Positions 5,390-6,900 of a stretch of 6,900 nucleotides of DNA are shown here, in pieces. The DNA comes from Acidimicrobiaceae bacterium (lineage in GTDB: Bacteria; Actinomycetota; Acidimicrobiia; Acidimicrobiales; Bog-793), in the NCBI GenBank assembly GCA_027306715.1, contig DAHUZG010000165.1, positions 1 to 6,900 of the forward strand, read 5' to 3'. The position numbers and the translations under genes are program-made. Numbering within the stretch: position 1 is the first letter of the stretch; each line of letters starts with the position of its first letter. The notes under the pieces were generated by a model. It saw only the letters and a list, made by a program, of their open reading frames with translations, ran no database searches and was not told the origin of the DNA.

Positions 5390-6219
5390 CGCTCAGGCAT
5401 CGACCCGACGGGGAGCTCGACGATCGGTTCCTCGCCGGCTACAACGACAGCGCTTGCCAGCACGCTGTCGCCCTCGATGTCGACCCTCGAGCAGGCCATT
5501 CCCGGATAGCCGCGGAAGCTGCCCTCCGGCGCCAGCGGGTCGGCCCGGTACGAGGTCGCCGGGCTGAGCCAGACGAGGATCCCCCGCAGCGTTCCCGCCA
5601 TGGCATGGTGATTGTGGCCGGCGAGGATCACCCGTACGTCACTGCCGGCGATGGCCTCTCCCAGCTGCTCGGGGTGCTGCAGCGCGATCCGGCTCATCGA
5701 GGCGATCGGAGAGCTGACCGGCGGATGGTGAAGCGCCAGCACGCTGCCTTCCGGCGCCGGCTCGGCGAGGGCCTCGCACAGCCAGGCCAGCTGCTCGGCC
5801 TCGAGCTCGCCGCCCTCCTCGCCCGGGATCGTCGAGTCCATCGCGACCATGCGCAGCCCGCCGCACCAGGTCACCTGATCGATCGGGGCCGTAGAGGGAG
5901 TCTCGTCGAGGAGCTCGGCGCGAAACGTCGGGCGGTCGTCGTGGTTGCCGGGAAGGTAGAGCGCCGGCGCCCCGAGACGCTCGGAGCTGAGCTCCACCCG
6001 CCGGCGTAGCCGGCGGTAGGCGGCGGCCTCGCCGCGGTCGGCGAGGTCACCTGACAGCAACAGCAGGTCGGGTCGCAGCTCGGAGTCCTCGATCCGTCCG
6101 AGCACGAGATCGAGGTTGGCGAAGTTGTCGACGGCGCCGTGTTGCAAGCCCTCGGCGAGCAGGTGCACGTCCGACAGCTGGACGATGGTCCTTCGGGGCC
6201 GATCTGCGGCGGCCGTCAC
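5386..6219 (-). CDS. cpdA: CpdA/Rv0805-like class III cyclic-nucleotide phosphodiesterase
   Basis: This is a 277-residue calcineurin-like metallophosphoesterase. All binuclear-metal motifs are present in order: LSDVHL (Asp17, His19), SGDLAD (Asp58), GNHDD (Asn92, His93), LALHHPP (His164/His165) and AGHNHH (His202, His204). Family members hydrolyse 3',5'-cAMP, and Rv0805 also acts on 2',3'-cyclic nucleotides. The similarity to Mycobacterium tuberculosis Rv0805 is extensive by eye: RPD..L.SGDLAD.GE.AAYR.LR, PGNHDDR, LLDE.PS.AP.D.V and LALHHPP all align. It lacks the roughly 35-40-residue C-terminal extension of Rv0805, a region linked to its cell-wall association, so a cytosolic enzyme is likely. 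The start is the GTG at 6219; the upstream ribosome binding site is weak and the next in-frame start is far inside the protein. The neighbours do not point to a specific pathway. Confidence 0.88.
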   Translation of the reverse strand: MTAAADRPRRTIVQLSDVHLLAEGLQHGAVDNFANLDLVLGRIEDSELRPDLLLLSGDLADRGEAAAYRRLRRRVELSSERLGAPALYLPGNHDDRPTFRAELLDETPSTAPIDQVTWCGGLRMVAMDSTIPGEEGGELEAEQLAWLCEALAEPAPEGSVLALHHPPVSSPIASMSRIALQHPEQLGEAIAGSDVRVILAGHNHHAMAGTLRGILVWLSPATSYRADPLAPEGSFRGYPGMACSRVDIEGDSVLASAVVVAGEEPIVELPVGSMPER

Positions 6220-6356
6220 GGTCGTCTGCCGGCGTCACCGGCCCGGGTTCGCATCGACCGCGGACAGTGTTGCAGGTCGGCGTCAACTTCGTCGCGCAAC
6301 GGACGCCAGGTCACCCTGCCGAGGTGACGGTGACGATCCTTGCCGACCTCGCCGGC
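6220..6356 (-). promoter_or_regulatory. Intergenic region with hairpin, upstream of cpdA
   Basis: The 137-bp gap between the I36-like gene and cpdA (both minus) holds GTCACC (6310-6315) and GGTGAC (6323-6328), a 6-bp stem with a 7-nt loop. It starts 28 nt downstream of the I36-like stop and could be a weak terminator. GGTGAC is repeated directly at 6329-6334. TTGACG on the minus strand (6286-6281) could be a -35 for cpdA, but no good -10 follows. No gene is seen here. Confidence 0.3.
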
Positions 6357-6900
6357 CTACTGCTGGAGGTCCACCCAGTCCACCCAGTCGTTCCACCACC
6401 AGCCGACGAAGCTCGACCAGTCCCAGGCCCACATCGTGTAGCTGTTGTCGCCGAGCCAGTGCTCGCCGATCCCGGTGCAGCCCGAGGCGTTGATCCACGA
6501 CGACATCTGGTCCGCGAAACCGTAGTCCCCGAGGTAGACCCAGGTGTTGACGACGGAGATGCCGAGGACGTTGCCGCCGAAATTGCTGTTCTGGAACAAG
6601 AACAGCGTGCCCCCGCCGTTGCAGGTCTGGTCGCGGGGCAAGAGGAGCGCCGGTCGCGTGGCGCCGTGAGAGAGCTGAGCGGTCGTCCCTTTGCTCGCCG
6701 GACGGTTGGTCGGGGCTCCTCCGGTCGTCGGCCCTCCGCTGGTGCCGCCCGAGGTCGGGCCGCCCGAGGTCGGGCCGGTGGTGCCGCCCGAGGTCGGGCC
6801 GGTGGTGCCGCCCGAGGTCGGGCCGGTGGTGCCGCCCGAGGTCGGGCCGGTGGTGCCGCCCGAGGTCGGGCCGGTGGTGCCGCCCGAGGTCGGGCCGGTG
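6357..6900 (-). CDS. Partial secreted-type protein: repeat linker plus I36-like domain
   Basis: The minus-strand frame is open from the window edge to a TAG at 6357-6359, giving 180 complete codons of the C-terminal part. The N-terminus, including any signal peptide, lies beyond 6900. The first part is a Thr/Gly/Pro/Ser linker of perfect octapeptide repeats (TTGPTSGG), then a degenerate linker ending near ATRPALLLPRDQ. The final ~90 residues begin with TCNGGGTLFLF and contain FQNSNFGGNVLG, TWVYLGDYGFADQMSSWIN and SGCTG. This pattern (NxNFGG, a YL..YGF.DQ.SSW motif, two Cys) matches the beta/gamma-crystallin-type fold of peptidase inhibitor family I36 (Streptomyces SMPI-like). The two cysteines could form a disulfide, as expected outside the cell. 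The last 33 residues carry nine Trp, which is not typical of I36. A TTG at 6641 could be taken as a start, but the open repeat upstream makes an internal position much more likely. Inhibitor activity is an inference. Confidence 0.72.
   Translation of the reverse strand, partial: TGPTSGGTTGPTSGGTTGPTSGGTTGPTSGGTTGPTSGGTTGPTSGGPTSGGTSGGPTTGGAPTNRPASKGTTAQLSHGATRPALLLPRDQTCNGGGTLFLFQNSNFGGNVLGISVVNTWVYLGDYGFADQMSSWINASGCTGIGEHWLGDNSYTMWAWDWSSFVGWWWNDWVDWVDLQQ
6777..6900 (-). repeat. Perfect 24-bp tandem repeat coding a TTGPTSGG linker
   Basis: Five identical 24-bp units occupy 6777-6896 and a sixth begins at 6897, running off the window. Two shortened versions precede them (6741-6761, 21 bp, and 6762-6776, 15 bp). 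On the coding (minus) strand each unit encodes the octapeptide TTGPTSGG. Unit length is a multiple of three, so copy-number change keeps the frame. Exact nucleotide identity points to recent expansion. Confidence 0.93.

Noticed and set aside
6357..6641. A standalone 94-residue protein starting at TTG 6641
   Set aside because: The same frame continues open and in register through the TTGPTSGG repeats to the window edge, so 6641 is almost certainly internal.
6777..6900. CRISPR-like array
   Set aside because: The 24-bp units are directly adjacent without spacers and lie in a coding frame, so this is a protein-coding tandem repeat.

Overview
The window is high-GC DNA (roughly 70% by eye) from an actinobacterium-like genome. 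Evidence for this is the GC-rich codon usage, GTG start codons on at least five of the seven genes whose start is visible, an M48 protease of the kind I associate with Actinomycetota, and a cyclic-nucleotide phosphodiesterase that resembles mycobacterial Rv0805. A lineage such as Acidimicrobiia is possible, but I cannot place it from the sequence alone.

Layout, left to right. (1) Positions 1-158, minus strand: the first 52 codons of a gene running off the left edge. Its start resembles actinobacterial GH38 alpha-mannosidases. (2) 193-1695, minus: a CoA-acylating (methyl)malonate-semialdehyde dehydrogenase (mmsA/iolA type), 34 bp upstream of gene 1 and probably cotranscribed with it. (3) 1696-1898: a divergent intergenic region with three copies of a 10-bp operator-like element and a strong hairpin directly before the next ATG. 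(4) 1899-3362, plus: an exported coiled-coil protein with a C-terminal LytM/M23 fold whose metal site is altered. (5) 3411-4409, minus: a soluble-looking M48 (HtpX-like) zinc protease, convergent with gene 4. (6) 4580-4885, plus: a small COG2388-type GNAT protein, divergent from gene 5. (7) 5121-5360, plus: a very small lipoprotein. (8) 5386-6219, minus: a CpdA/Rv0805-like class III cyclic-nucleotide phosphodiesterase. (9) 6357 to beyond 6900, minus: the C-terminal part of a secreted-type protein with a perfect 24-bp tandem repeat encoding a Thr/Gly/Pro/Ser linker, a beta/gamma-crystallin-like domain resembling peptidase inhibitor family I36, and a Trp-rich tail.

How they work together: apart from the possible mmsA-mannosidase operon (sugar, inositol or valine carbon use), I see no single pathway here. 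Three products act at or outside the envelope (the M23-like protein, the lipoprotein and the I36-like protein), and the phosphodiesterase points to cAMP turnover. I found no tRNA, rRNA, CRISPR array, insertion sequence or phage gene. The most interesting signals are the all-acidic metal site in the M23 fold, the structured divergent control region, and the repeat-linked Trp-rich I36-like protein. None amounts to a convincing new multi-gene system.
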